Below are positions 23,922-34,760 of a stretch of DNA of 64,000 nucleotides, piece by piece. The notes below the pieces were generated by a model. That model ran no database searches, was not told where the DNA came from, and saw nothing but the letters and a program-made list of their open reading frames with translations. The stretch lies in contig NC_056759.1 in NCBI RefSeq assembly GCF_018687715.1, forward strand, positions 29,014,385 to 29,078,384. Reading direction: 5' to 3'. The DNA is from Carya illinoinensis. Lineage: Eukaryota > Streptophyta > Magnoliopsida > Fagales > Juglandaceae. The translations under genes were made by a program, and so were the position numbers. Numbering within the stretch: position 1 is the stretch's first letter; every line of letters begins with the position of its first letter.

Positions 23922-24062
23922 TGTTATATATAATTATTTTTATATATTTTTTTATATATTTAATTGATGTAATTAATAAAAAAAAGTTATTTTATATTAA
24001 AAAAATTATACAGTTAATTATATTAATAAAACATATAAAAAATACGTAAAAATGACTCTAGT
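23922..24062. mobile_element. MITE-like copy, family 2
   Basis: Imperfect inverted ends (TATAATTATTTTTATATATT at left; GTAAAAATGACTCTAGTTA at right) and a core containing AATTATATTAATA. It resembles the element at about 54230-54360. The assignment rests on similarity between these two copies. Confidence 0.4.
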
Positions 24063-24532
24063 TAAAATTTTTAATTTATTAATACCAGATCTTTAGTAGC
24101 ATGGATGGAACTTCGGGAAGAGAGAGACTACATATTCTTTTGATATATATATATGTAATTACTAATTAATACATCATATTCCTAGTAATTATCACTTCCA
24201 AAAATGGGTTTCTTACCCCACTAAAAACAGATAATATATGGATAAAACTCAAGCTGAATACTATTAATTGAATGGATTACTATCACAGTTAATTAATCCA
24301 TTAGTTGCGTACAAATTAAGAACCCAAATGCCAACTCTGATCTGCTAATTACATTGATCTTTCAACATCTTCTCACTCTGTGTTTTGGCCTTGATCGAGT
24401 TCTACAAGAAACTAGGAACCATACAAATTACAATAGACTTACGAACGACAGAGAATTGAACAAACTGGAGAACAAAGAAGAACAGTAACAACACCCACCA
24501 AGAAGCAAGATTTCAGAAGACCAAGATGATGA
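24063..24532 (-). other. 3' flank and 3' UTR of the bZIP gene
   Basis: Region just after the bZIP stop codon. The first ~170 bp are of higher GC content and probably 3' UTR; the poly(A) site cannot be placed from the sequence. Beyond about 24300 it becomes AT-rich spacer. Confidence 0.4.
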
Positions 24533-25012
24533 TCAGTACATGAATATATCAGAAGAAGCCATTATGGGATGGTTCATATAATAGGGAGAGCTCCATGGCT
24601 GCATGAGGCTATTATCATGCAGGGTCGTCTGAGTACTGTCCCCAGTCCCAAAAAGACCACTACTTGTTGAGTTCACATAATTGACGATCTCATTCAGAGA
24701 CCCTAATCTCTGATTAAGCTCAGCCATCTGAGCCCTCAGAATGGAGTTCTCAGCCTCAATGTTCAAGTAGACCTGAGAGGTCATGTTCATGCTTGTGAGG
24801 ATTTGCTTGTTCTCCTTCGCGAGCTGGCCAACTTGGGTCATCAGATCGTCCAGGTGCTTCTGTTTCCGCTGCCGTGATCGACGCGCCGATTCACGGTTGG
24901 AAATCATCCTTTTCCGCTTTCTTTCATCCAGGACATGATGAAGATCGCCCTCAGACCCTGAGTTCTGGAGCGTGCTGGACCCTAAGGAAGCTCCAGTACT
25001 AGAAGAAGCCAT
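24533..25012 (-). CDS. bZIP11: S1-group bZIP transcription factor (bZIP11 clade)
   Basis: Intronless 159-residue nuclear transcription factor. The basic region (residues 29-50, RKRKRMISNRESARRSRQRK) has the N-x7-R signature (N39, R47). The zipper runs from L57 at seven-residue steps (L64, I71, then I85, L92, L99, L106). A Ser-rich N-terminus and the C-terminal MASSD..MY ending are shared with Arabidopsis bZIP11 and bZIP2, and the size is that of the clade. S1 bZIPs dimerise with C-group bZIPs, bind ACGT/G-box-like sites and reprogramme amino-acid and carbon metabolism under low energy. The start is in good context (ACCATGG). Upstream lies the conserved sucrose-control uORF, so translation is expected to fall when sucrose is high. 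The gene sits alone in transposon-poor sequence; nothing suggests damage. bZIP44 or bZIP53 orthology is less likely. Confidence 0.95.
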   Translation of the reverse strand: MASSSTGASLGSSTLQNSGSEGDLHHVLDERKRKRMISNRESARRSRQRKQKHLDDLMTQVGQLAKENKQILTSMNMTSQVYLNIEAENSILRAQMAELNQRLGSLNEIVNYVNSTSSGLFGTGDSTQTTLHDNSLMQPWSSPYYMNHPIMASSDIFMY

Positions 25013-25203
25013 GGTAGATCTTTATAAGAACAACAGAAATATATTAAGCTAAACAAAAACAAGAATTTTCTTTCTGGATTATGCTTGGTAATAAAAAAGC
25101 AAAGAATCCAGATGCTAATTATTTGAAAATAACTCTAATATATAGAAACTATATTATGAAGACCTAGTTCTGAGGTCTAGGTAGAGAGGGGACCTAGTTT
25201 AAT

Positions 25204-25329
25204 TCATGAAAAAACGTAAAACCAGTAGAGGAAGACAACAGAGAAGGACTGAACCAAGTGGGTCCTGCGACGGAGGGTGGAGTTTATCATAAACCCAGAA
25301 AGGAGTATTTCACTAACAACCGGAGACAT
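25204..25329 (-). CDS. Sucrose-control peptide uORF of bZIP11
   Basis: A 41-codon upstream ORF in the bZIP leader, ending 191 nt before the main ATG. Its C-terminus SFSVVFLYWFYVFS followed by TGA is the hallmark of the conserved SC peptide of S1 bZIP mRNAs (CPuORF1 class). In Arabidopsis this peptide stalls ribosomes at its own stop codon when sucrose is high and so represses bZIP11. An internal Met at codon 14 would give a 28-residue version, the same arrangement described for Arabidopsis uORF2a/2b. Upstream half: MSPVVSEILLSG. The peptide is too short for ordinary gene finders and is missed if only ORFs over 60 codons are considered. Confidence 0.96.
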   Translation of the reverse strand: MSPVVSEILLSGFMINSTLRRRTHLVQSFSVVFLYWFYVFS

Positions 25330-25366
25330 AAGTCCCAAACATCAAGAGCAAGACATATTTATGCAT
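25313..25366 (-). promoter_or_regulatory. Overlapping upstream ORF (17 codons)
   Basis: ATG at 25364-25366 opens a frame different from the SC uORF. It runs 17 codons and stops inside the SC uORF, past its ATG. Ribosomes that start here would bypass the SC start, so it could tune SC-uORF use. Another tiny uORF, MSCS-stop, lies at 25342-25356 in the SC frame. Their role is inferred from position only. Confidence 0.6.
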
Positions 25367-25469
25367 CAAAAAACTTGTGATCGATCTAGAGGGATATGGT
25401 TTTCTAGTGACAGAGATTCGGAGCCTTATATAGATCGATCTAGGGGAGACGACCTGAAAAGGATCAGAA

Positions 25470-25496
25470 TTAAAGACGGAGCATGCAACAGATCAT
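25470..25496 (-). promoter_or_regulatory. First upstream ORF in the bZIP leader (8 codons)
   Basis: ATGATCTGTTGC to TAA, eight codons, lies about 140 nt upstream of the SC uORF. It is in the mRNA only if transcription starts near 25540, as the upstream TATA box suggests. Short leading uORFs are a usual feature of S1 bZIP leaders. Confidence 0.45.
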
Positions 25497-25566
25497 CAGA
25501 CTCAAAAGTTTACTGGGGAAAGAAGATGGAGAAGTGGAAGAGGATTTGCAGGGTGGTGTTGCCGTA

Positions 25567-25575
25567 ATTTATAGA
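25567..25575 (-). promoter_or_regulatory. Probable TATA box of the bZIP gene
   Basis: TCTATAAAT on the minus strand, followed by a pyrimidine-rich stretch (CAACACCACCCTGCAAATCC, CTCTTCCACTTCTCC) typical of a 5' leader. It predicts a start near 25540 and a leader of about 530 nt, similar to that of Arabidopsis bZIP11. A weaker TATATAAGG at 25424-25432 is an alternative and would still include the SC uORF. Confidence 0.55.
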
Positions 25576-27830
25576 CCAAATACCACCACTTGCAAATAAA
25601 CTATTGCACAAAGCGAAGCACTTGCATCAATAAAATAACATAGTGATCATGGCTTAGAAAACTAATATATAATAATAATAATGTTTAGTCCTTAATCTAT
25701 TGATGTCTTTCTCGATCCACTAGTTTTACTTTTCTGAATGAATTAATTACTAGGCCTTCATATAATATATAGTTCGTACTTCGTTGTTGGCATTTTGATT
25801 GATTGAAACATGACAATAATTTATAAGAGAGAGATCAATTATTTTCTAAAGAATTAATTTGCTAAAAATTTTATGAACCAGTACTTCAATGAAATGGTCC
25901 TGGAGTAGCAGGGGTTGATCGGTCTTTTGGTTTGCAACTACGTACGTATTTATAACATGGGATGGCTGAAATAAATACCTACGATGTACGTATTTGGAGA
26001 AGGAACAAACAGAACCAGAAATCAGCCGAGATCTCATCGTACGTCCTATATATCATCAGTACTGTAATACGGTATCTTTGTGATCGATCTCGGATTCTCG
26101 AACCCTATACATCACATGATGTATTCATGTCAGACTTCTGAGCAATGGTCCCTTTTAATTCTATAATGGACTTCTGGTCACTCTTAGCATGCTCCAGCAG
26201 CCCAGCTCCTCCTAAAAAGGTACACTTTTCTTTTTCTATTATTCTGAAATCATAGAAGAAGCATTTTTATTTATTTTTATTAACGGAGAATTATAATGAT
26301 TTTAGCAAAAAAGAATATGTATTTTTATGTAAAAAAATAAATAACGAGGATATCCTTTTAAAACTACTCAAAATTTCAAAACCAGAAAACCTTCTTATTT
26401 TAAGACTAAACATTTCAAAATCTTATCAGTCATGCGTTGGGGACTATAAGAGACAAATGTAAGATAAAATGTGGAATTAATCACATACGACACAAATTTT
26501 ATGTAATTCGACAAGGTGTTTACGTCAGTCTATCAAGTTGCAAAAATTTTTATTTCAGATGATGAGAAAATATAGTGTGACAGCTATATATATATATATA
26601 TAAGAATATATACAATATATAATAAGTTCTAACTACCTAGTCGAATTAAATAAAAAATAAGAACACAAAAATCACTCCATGGCCAAGCTTATTGAGAATC
26701 TACCAAAAATGGCAATGGACTCTTGTTGTATCTTGTCATCAATCGAGGCCGCACACAAGCAAAATTGAGGCTTTTTATTTTTTATTTTTTTTATTTTATA
26801 TTTTTTTAATCACTTTCTTAATCATAAAGTAAAAAAAAAGTAAACCAATATACTTAAAATTATTTTCTTAATTACTAAGTAAAAAATAATAATTTTTTTG
26901 TCCAGCGATCAACCCTGGCGGTCAACTCGGGCGGTCAACCCCAGGCGGCAAAGGGGTTTTTTTCAATTGTTTAATTATGGTTAGTTATTTTTTGTAAAAA
27001 TAATTATTTTTTTATTAAAATGAGTTTATTTTGATCGTAAATAGTCATTCTTATCATATATAATTAATCACAAATATTCATTTTTTATTATAATGAATAT
27101 ATAGTTTTCTTGAATTTACTTCTCTAAGATCTTGCATGAGTTGGGAGAGTTAGTTTCAGATATCCTTATAAGTGAAAAGGAATAAATATCTTAAAAGAAA
27201 ATTTGAAAATATTAATTATATTCTGAATTTGATGGATGGAGTATCTGGTATTCCAAACTATTCAAGAGATTATTAACGCAAAGAAGACAAACAGAAGATG
27301 GCTGCCATTGAGATTGAGTTCAAATTTCATGGGTCAGGACTGACGTACAATAGTGTGAGGTCCATCAGATTCTGCATGTCATTTCTGGATTCGATACGTT
27401 CCAATATGGCTGAAAAAGAGGTATCATTTTGTTTTGTTTGCTTTCTTCCTTTCCAGCTTTGGATTTTATTAGTACTCTTTCTAGGCTTTAGATGCTATAT
27501 ATATGCTCAGGATTTTAGGTAATATCTCTTTCAAAGATGCCTAATGCCATTCATTCGAGCATAATTTTATCTAAATAAAAGAAAAAAAAAAAACGAATAA
27601 ATATTTAGTCTTTGTTAAGCATAAATTTCACTTTCTGGTCAGATTCAATGGTCAAGATTGTACTCCATTACTTAGAGGTCAAAGATTACTATTTGTCAAA
27701 TATTTTATAGTTGTAATTAACTTGTAAGGCAAGTCACATTTGAGTTTCAAAATAAAAAATAAAATGCAAATTTATTTTCTTTCAAATTAAGAAAATAAAG
27801 GAAAGGGTTGGGCCATACCAAGGTCGTAGT
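25576..27830. other. bZIP promoter side and intergenic DNA
   Basis: Presumably regulatory sequence for the bZIP gene, then AT-rich spacer. The only coding-like stretch is 27298-27420 on the plus strand, 41 codons from ATG (MAAIEIEFKFHGSGLTYNS) to a GAG|GTATCA splice-donor-like site. No family is recognised and no second exon is found. A GC-rich island with repeats of GGCGGTCAAC lies at 26905-26950. Confidence 0.4.
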
Positions 27831-27847
27831 AAGTTTGATCTCATGTT

Positions 27848-28149
27848 ACCATCAATGTGGTAATCCAGTTAGTTCAAGCTAATATTTCATAATTTTGAGA
27901 TTAGGAGTTTGAATTATGTCATAAATTGAAATCACTTGTGAGAGTAAAGCCTGACTTTTGAGCTATGAGATGGGTTTTGGACCAACTGGATATTTTGAGA
28001 GTGCTGTGGTGATAAGCTGGCACTTGAAACATTAGATATGGCTCAAACCAGACATTCTGCAGTGGAGAGTGGCTCCTATAATCATGCGTAGAAAAGATTA
28101 TTATGCTGGTCATGCCCACCTCCCTTTATTATTGAGGAGGGAAAAAAAA
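27848..28149 (+). mobile_element. Probable SINE with 17-bp target duplication
   Basis: About 300 bp ending in an A-run (GGGAAAAAAAAA) and bounded by AAGTTTGATCTCATGTT at 27831-27847 and 28150-28166. Near the start, GTGGTAATCCAGTTAGTTCAAGC resembles an A box, and GGAGTTTGAATTAT a B box, as in tRNA-derived SINEs. The promoter boxes are eroded, so the class is less certain than the target duplication. Confidence 0.6.
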
Positions 28150-28166
28150 AAGTTTGATCTCATGTT

Positions 28167-28918
28167 GATGATAGCGACATAAAGATGGTTTCTTTCCTTT
28201 GCTAAAATTTAAAGTTGCAATGACCCAACCTCCATGATTTTGGAAATTTAAATTGCAAAGCTTATATACCACAGATAATTGATAATTTAACATTTTTGGG
28301 TTCAAATTATGAATATAAAGTATAAACCCATGTTTTAGCTTACCCCTCATTTCAATTAAATAGTTCCTAGTATTAAACTCATTAATTATGAGAGTTTAGC
28401 CCAAATCTTAACAAGAGGATGAAAAGTTAATTATCTAATTAATATTCTAATATTTTTAATTAGAATATCTTAATTAGGACCTGTTTGGGGTTATGTTGGG
28501 GTCATAAAAAGTATTTAAATATTCTCAAAAGTTCTTTAATGATAAAATTAGGTTGTTATGTACATTTTAATATAGAGTTTCGCTTTTGAACGGTCTAGCT
28601 GCTATTGAGGGATAAACAACCACTAATAGTATTGTGCCACATCAGCAATTGTAGTGTCTTCACAATAAACTCATTGCACTAGATTTTCTCTCGTTGTTCT
28701 TGTTGTTCCAGTCGTTCTCATGATGTTTTTTTGTCTGTCTTCGCCCCCCATCTAGAGTAGCCCATATTCTGTCACCCATTTCCCTGTTTCGAACCAGATA
28801 GGCCGTCACCCACCACCGCATTGGACACCGTTGTTGTTAATGGATCGCATTAATGCATTGGCAGGCTCACAATTTCCCTTATCACAAAAAATACCCAAAC
28901 CCAAACTACACGAAATAT
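28167..28918. other. Intergenic DNA left of the gypsy element
   Basis: No gene seen. AT-rich to about 28550, then moderately GC-rich without a long frame. Confidence 0.5.
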
Positions 28919-29443
28919 TGTTATGTGTGCATCTGGGTTGAAGACACATGCAGCAGGCAACAGTTTTAATAGACTTTGATACGGTGCATTTGAATGGAGT
29001 GAAATGATGTGCAGCAAAGGATGAGAATTAATGAAATGGTGCACAGCGAGGAAAAGTGTTGTCGTGCGAATTAATGGGTTGAGTTTAATAAAATGATTCA
29101 TTTTAATTGTTTTGTGAAATAAGCCAATACGACACCGTTTGAGTTTTATGTTTTTGAGATGCTTTGTAAGTCTGTTAGTTAGTTCTGTTATTTTTTCTTA
29201 TAAATAGAGTCAATGAGGGCTGCAGAGGGGATCGATCATTTCACTTGAGGTTTGATTTGTAAGGAGCTTGGAGATTGCTCGAAAATCTCTTCTGAATACT
29301 AGAGAAGCTTGTAATTCTATTCTGTGTTGTTCTTCTGTGATTTAGTTGTTCATGATTGTGTGAACTGTCGTCTGAACCTTCATTCTAGCAGAGATTAGTA
29401 TTCTGTTAGTAATAGCAGTTGAGGACCAAGGAGGTACGTGACA
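28919..29443 (+). repeat. 5' LTR of the gypsy element
   Basis: Starts TGTTATGTGTGCATC and ends GGTACGTGACA. A TATAAATAG promoter motif lies at 29199-29207. Its partner is at 33940-34464, with equal length. Confidence 0.95.
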
Positions 29444-29445
29444 AT

Positions 29446-29454
29446 TGGTATCAG
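29446..29454 (+). other. Primer binding site (initiator tRNA-Met)
   Basis: TGGTATCAG, two bases after the LTR, is complementary to the 3' end of plant initiator tRNA-Met; the match ends after nine bases. Confidence 0.8.
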
Positions 29455-29622
29455 TAATAGGCGATCCTTACCATAGAAGGTGTGATGGAAAAACGTGCAC
29501 GTGGAGCACTTAAAGGCCAACAAGATGCCTCTCTGAAAAACCAAGATATGGTGCAGAAACAGCTGGAACATCATCAGCACACTATTACAAGAATAACATA
29601 AAGGTTAAATCAATTTTCTGAT

Positions 29623-30912
29623 ATGTTGAGATCTGTTGTTGAGACTGTGAATGCTTTATCTAGAAATGATAGGGAGGTATCTAGAGAAAGAGATCATGTG
29701 CCTAGAAACCATGAGAATAGAGGTGGTTTTCATAAGGGTTTTAGGTTGGAATTTCCACATTTCAATGGTACTGATCCAATGGGATGGATCTTTAAGGCTA
29801 ATCAATATTTTGATTACTTTCAAATACGATTTCATCAAAAATTAATGGCGGCATCACACCATATAGATGGTGAGGCATTGGTTTGGTATCAACATGGTTT
29901 GGATTCTGGCCAATTTAATTCATGGGAGACATTAGTGGTGGTAATACAAAATAGATTTGGACTATCTGCATTTGATGATCCAATTGAGGCTTTGACAAGA
30001 TTGAAACAGACCACTTCTATTGGTTTATATACCACATAGTTTGATATATTGTCTAATGGGTTAAAAGGCTTGTCCGAAAGGCATAAAATGAGCTGTTTTA
30101 TTAGTGGAATGAAGGATGACATAAGAATTCCTATGAAAATGTTTAATCCTTTAAAGTTAGGGGTTGCCTTTGGCTTGGCTAAGTTGCAAGAAGAGTATGT
30201 TTTATCTTCAAGGAAGTCTTGGAGGACCATTGGTCATTATGCTGATAAGTGGCCAATCAATCAAGTGGGACTTAAAGATTTTACTGAGGAAGGCAATAAG
30301 AATTTTGCTCCCTTAAAGAGGGTGAATTCTTCTTAGATTGATGAGAAGAGGAGGAATGGGTTATGTTTTCATTGTGAGGAAAAATGGAATCCGAATCACA
30401 CTTGTAAGAAAACTAAAGTGTATTTCATTCAAGCTGATTCTGAGGAATCGGACAAATCTGATAATGAAGACCCTCTGTGTATTGAGGATAGCCAATATGT
30501 TCCTACAGAGGTTGATAATTTGGAAGTGTCTATCAATGCTATTTTCGGATCTATTAGTGCAAATGCTATGAGGTTGCATGGCTGTGTAGGCTCTTGTGCT
30601 GTTGAAATCCTAGTAGATTCTGGGAGCACATATAATTTTATGGATCCTTTAGTGGTTCAGGATGCTAAAATGGCTGTGCATAAAGAGTCTAGTTTGCAAA
30701 TGAGAGTGGCCAATGGTGAAAAGCTTCTGAGTCAAGGCAGTGGGGTGGAGGTTTTTAAGATTCAAGGCTCCAGATTTTCTATTCCTTTCCATGTGTTAGC
30801 ATTGGGAGGATGTGATGTAGTTCTTGGGGTGCAATGGTTAAGAAATTTGGGCTTTATCACTTGGAACTTTGTAGATATGTCTATGCAGTTTGAGTGGGGG
30901 GTCAGATGGTGA
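29623..30912 (+). pseudogene. Gypsy gag-protease region with two stops
   Basis: One continuous frame interrupted only by TAG at 30037-30039 and TAG at 30334-30336. Capsid-like segment (LEFPHFNGTDPMGWIFKANQ, GEALVWYQ, FDDPIEALTRLKQT), then a zinc knuckle (CFHCEEKWNPNHTC, about 30364-30405). The aspartic protease follows, with the active site LVDSGSTYNFMD at about 30610 and a GCDVVLGVQWL segment. The frame ends at TGA 30910-30912, after which RT is in another frame. Confidence 0.88.
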
Positions 30913-31079
30913 GCTTGCAAGGCTTAACTTCTGCAAGTATACATATAATGTCTGGTGTTAAAGGCTTTAAGTCACAATTTGTGCCTAAACAAGGCTGGTT
31001 TTTACAAACGATGTCTGTTGAACAGCAACCTGTTGAAGTTTCTGTGGAAAGTCCTATGGCTGACTTACTTAAGTAATTT

Positions 31080-33883
31080 AGTGATGTATTTGCTAAACCT
31101 GTTAGCCTGCCCCCTAGAAGAGCTTTTGATCACCCAATTAATCTCATAGAAGGGGCTTCTCCTGTTTCAGTAAGGCCATACAGGTACCCTCATTACCAGA
31201 AATCTGAAATTGAGAAGATTGTCCATGAATTGTTACTTTCTGGTGTAATCAGACCTAGCCAAAGTCCATTTTCCTCACCTGTGTTGCTGGTTAAGAAGGC
31301 TGATGGCACTTGGCGTATGTACATTGATTATAGAGCTCTAAACCATGAAACCATAAAAAATAAATTTCCAATTCCTGTGATAGATGAATTACTTGATAAA
31401 TTGTTTGGAGTTAGAATCTTCTCAAAGCTGGATTTAAGAGCTAGTTATCACCAGATTCGTGTGAAGGATGAGGATATTCCAAAGACAACTTTTCGAACTC
31501 ATGAGGGCCATTATGAATTTCTAGTGATGCCATTTGGACTCACTAATGTCCCTGCCACATTTCAGGGTTTAATGAACCATATTTTCAAGCCTTTTTTGAG
31601 AAGATTTGTTTTGGATTTTTTTTTTTTTTTATGATATCCTCGTATACAGCAAAAATATTACTGACCATTTGTTGCATGTACATATTGTTTTGAGTACATT
31701 GAAACAACATACTTTGTATGCCAAGATGTCAAAGTGCAAGTTTGGTGTATCTGAGATTGAGTATTTAGGCCACATTATATCTAGGAAAGGAGTACAAACT
31801 GATCCAGCAAAGACTACAGCTATAGTTAGTTGGCCTGTTCCTAAAACCTTGAAGTCTTTAAGATGGTTTTTGGGATTGATAGGATACTACAGGAAGTTCA
31901 TCCGAGGGTATGGTTCTATAGCAGTTCCTTTGACATATTTATTAACAAAATATTCTTTTTGCTAGAATGACAAGGCTAATATGGCTTTTGAATTATTAAA
32001 AAGTGCTGTTAGCAGCCCTCCTGTGTTGAGGTTGCCTGATTTCACTAAAGTCTTAACCATAGAATGTGATACTTCTGGAATAGGTCTTGGAGCAGTCTTG
32101 ATGCAAGAGTCTCAACCCATAGCCTTTTATAGTAAAAGCTTTGAAGGGAAAAGCTTTGCTATTATCTACCTATGAAAAGGAGCTGTTGGCCTTGGTTTCT
32201 GCTGTCTAGAGGTGGAGACCTTATCTGTTGGGCCACCCTTTTAAAATCAAGACTGACTAGCAGGCCTTAAAGTTCTTGGTGGAATAGAAATTTGGCACGG
32301 AGGCACAACACAAATGGGTGTCCAAACTCATTGGTTATGATTTTACAGTAGATTATAAAAAGGGCAAAGAGAATCTGGTTGCTGATGCTCTTTCAAGGAA
32401 AGATGAAAAAGATCAAGCTCTCATTGCTATGATTTCTTTTCCTACTCCCTTATGGATTGAAGAACTTAAGAATAGTTACTCATTGTGTCCAGAATATGTG
32501 GATTTGGTTCCCAAGTTACAGCAAGGTCAGCAGGGTCCAAAATATTTTTCTACTCAACAAGGGTTGTTACTCAGAAAGGGCAAGTTGGTGATAGTTCATT
32601 TTTCATCTATTTTATCCAAAATTCTGTAATCTATCCATGAAAATCCACAAGCTGGTCATGTGGGTTATCATAAAACACTTCAAAGGGCTCGAAGAGATTT
32701 TTTGTGTGGCCTGGTATGAGGAAAGATATCAGGAGGTTAGTTAAGGAATGTGAAACCTGTCAGGTCAGTAAAAGTGAAAATGTGAAGTACTCTGGCCTCT
32801 TACAACCCTTGCATGTTCCTGATTCCCCTTGGCTGGATAAATCCATGGATTTCGTTGAAGGATTACCCCTTTCTAATGGGTTTTCTGTTGTGCTGTCTGT
32901 GGTGGACAGTTGACTAAGTTTGCTCATTTCTTTCCACTTTCACATCCATACACAGCTATAAAGGTGGCTCAAGTTTTTTTTTAACTTCAAATTACAGGGC
33001 TTGCCTCGCTTAATAGTTTCAGACAGAGATGCAGTTTTCACTAACTCTTTCTGGAAACAATTGTTTCATTTGCAAGGTGTTTCCTTAGATTTTACCTCTT
33101 CATACCATCCTCAATCTGATGGTCAAACAGAAGCATTAAATAAATGCTTGGAAGGGTATGTGAGATGTTATTGTAGTCAATAACCAAAGCAGTGGACTTC
33201 ATGGTTGGTTATGGCTAAGTGGTGTTACAACACTACTACACATTCTTCCATCAAAATGACTCCATTTGAAGCCCTTTATGGTTATGGTCCCCCTAAACTT
33301 CTTTCGTATGTACCTGGCATTTCCTCAAATGCTGCTGTTGATCAACAATTAAAAACAAGGGATGAATTACTGAAGTTGTTGAGGGATAACATAGCACAAG
33401 CACAGCACTGGATGAAATTTTTTTCTAATAAGGGCAGAATAGATAGATCTTTTCAACTGGGTGACTGAGTCTTTTTAAGACTACAGCCTTACAGGCAGAA
33501 AACAATGGCTATGTGCCATAACATGAAATTAGCTCCAAAGTTTTATGGCCCATTTTTAGTGCTGTAGAAAGTTGGGTCAGTGGCTTATAAACTTGATTTG
33601 CCATCATCTTCCAAGATCCATCATGTATTCCATGTCTCTTGCTTGAAGAAGAAGTTGGGGGCAGCATGTCATTCCTTTGCCCACCTTATCTCCAACTGAT
33701 TCTAATGACCAATTGCAACCTGAGCCACGAGAAATCCTTGATAGGAGGATGCAAAGGAGGGGTAACCAGGCTGTAACTGAGGTCTTAGTGAGCTGGGTGG
33801 GGGCTGCTCCTGAAGATGCCTCTTGGGAGTGTTTGTGGAAATTGAGCCAGTTATATCCTCACTTGGTTGGCACTATTTTGTAG
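31080..33883 (+). pseudogene. Gypsy pol: RT, RNase H, integrase, chromodomain
   Basis: Broken in many frames. [49 protein letters not shown]. The catalytic FDD motif has decayed to a T-rich run reading FFYDILVYS (about 31615-31650), losing the first aspartate of the pair. RNase H: LTIECDTSGIGLGAVLMQ (32056). Integrase: zinc region HVGYHKT...CETCQVSK, core IVSDRDAVFTNSFW and SYHPQSDGQTEALNK (about 33007-33150). C-terminal chromodomain: REILDRRMQRRGNQAVTEVL, VSWVGAAPEDASWE (about 33730-33830), the mark of chromoviruses that target chromatin. In-frame stops (for example 33181 and 33466) are widespread. Confidence 0.9.
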
Positions 33884-33925
33884 GTGTGTGCATCTGGGTT
33901 GAAGGTCTTGTGGGGGCAAGTCCTT

Positions 33926-33939
33926 TAAGAGGGGGAGAT
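33926..33939 (+). other. Gypsy polypurine tract
   Basis: Purine run AAGAGGGGGAGA directly before the TG that starts the 3' LTR. Confidence 0.8.
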
Positions 33940-34464
33940 TGTTATGTGTGCATCTGGGTTGAAGATACATGCAGCAGGCAACGATTTTAATAGACTTTGA
34001 TACGGTGCACTTGAATGGAGTGTAAAGTTGTGCAGCAAAGAATGAGAATTAATGAAACAGTGCACAGCAAGGAAAAGTATTTTCGTGTGAATTAATTGGT
34101 TGAGTTTAATAAAACGATTCATTTTGGTTGTTTTGTTAAATAAGCCAATACAGCACTGTTTGAGTTTTACGTTTTTGAGATGCTTTGTAAGTCTATTAGT
34201 TAGTTATGTTATCTTTTCCTATAAATAGAGTCAGTGAGGGTTGCAGAGGGGATCGATTATTTCACTTGAGGTTTGATTTGTAAGGAGCTTGGAGATTGCT
34301 CGAAAATCTCTTCCGAATATTAGAGAAGCTTGTGATTCTATTCTGTGTTCTTCTTCTGTAATTTAATTGTTCATGATTGTGTGAACTGTCATCTAAACCT
34401 TCATTCTAGCAGAGATTAGTATTCTATTCATAATAGCAGTTGAGGACCAAGAAGGTACGTGACA
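33940..34464 (+). repeat. 3' LTR of the gypsy element
   Basis: Same length as the 5' LTR. Differences are mostly transitions (G/A and C/T), as expected from methylated-cytosine decay. Confidence 0.95.
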
Positions 34465-34562
34465 AATATCACAAAAAATCACCCAAACCCAAAGATCATT
34501 CTAAATTGCAATCACTATTATCAAAACGTTGCATGTGTAGAAGGTTTCAACTTTCAATTCCA

Positions 34563-34760
34563 AGATTTTATCGGCAACCAAACAAACGCAATCCAATACC
34601 TCACTCTCACATAAACCAAACATACGAAATCCAATACCTCACTCTCATAGATTTTATCGGCAATCACATTCATGAAATGAAGAATCTAATACCTCACTCT
34701 AACATAAACTAGATTGGCCTTAACGAGATTTTATCAGCAATCACATTCATGAAATGAAGA
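34563..34760. repeat. Short local repeat cluster
   Basis: AGATTTTATCGGCAATCACA...ATGAAATGAAGA occurs at 34649-34683 and again at 34726-34760 (77-bp period), with a shorter copy at about 34563. The phrase AATCCAATACCTCACTCT or a close form appears three times between. It looks like minisatellite-type slippage; no gene. Confidence 0.75.

Larger units (their letters stand above)
28919..34464 (+). mobile_element. Ty3-gypsy chromovirus, complete but inactive
   Basis: Two 525-bp LTRs enclose gag, protease, RT, RNase H, integrase and a chromodomain in gypsy order. AATAT flanks both ends (28914-28918 and 34465-34469). A TGGTATCAG primer site follows the 5' LTR and a purine tract precedes the 3' LTR. 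By eye the LTRs differ at about 40 positions (roughly 92% identical), so the insertion is old. The chromodomain and protein wording suggest the Tekay/Del type. Stops and frameshifts in all major domains make it non-autonomous. Confidence 0.96.

Noticed and set aside
25424..25432. TATATAAGG as the bZIP TATA box
   Set aside because: Possible, but the box at 25567-25575 gives a leader length closer to the known one and is followed by a pyrimidine-rich leader. Kept as an alternative.
25277..25567. 96-codon plus-strand frame opposite the bZIP leader
   Set aside because: It lies antisense to the conserved SC uORF and leader; the frame is a by-product of that conserved sequence and shows no family signature.
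27298..27522. Possible plus-strand exon MAAIEIEFKFHGSG...
   Set aside because: Looks mildly protein-like and ends at a donor-like GAG|GTATCA, but no partner exon or family was recognised. Kept only as a note.
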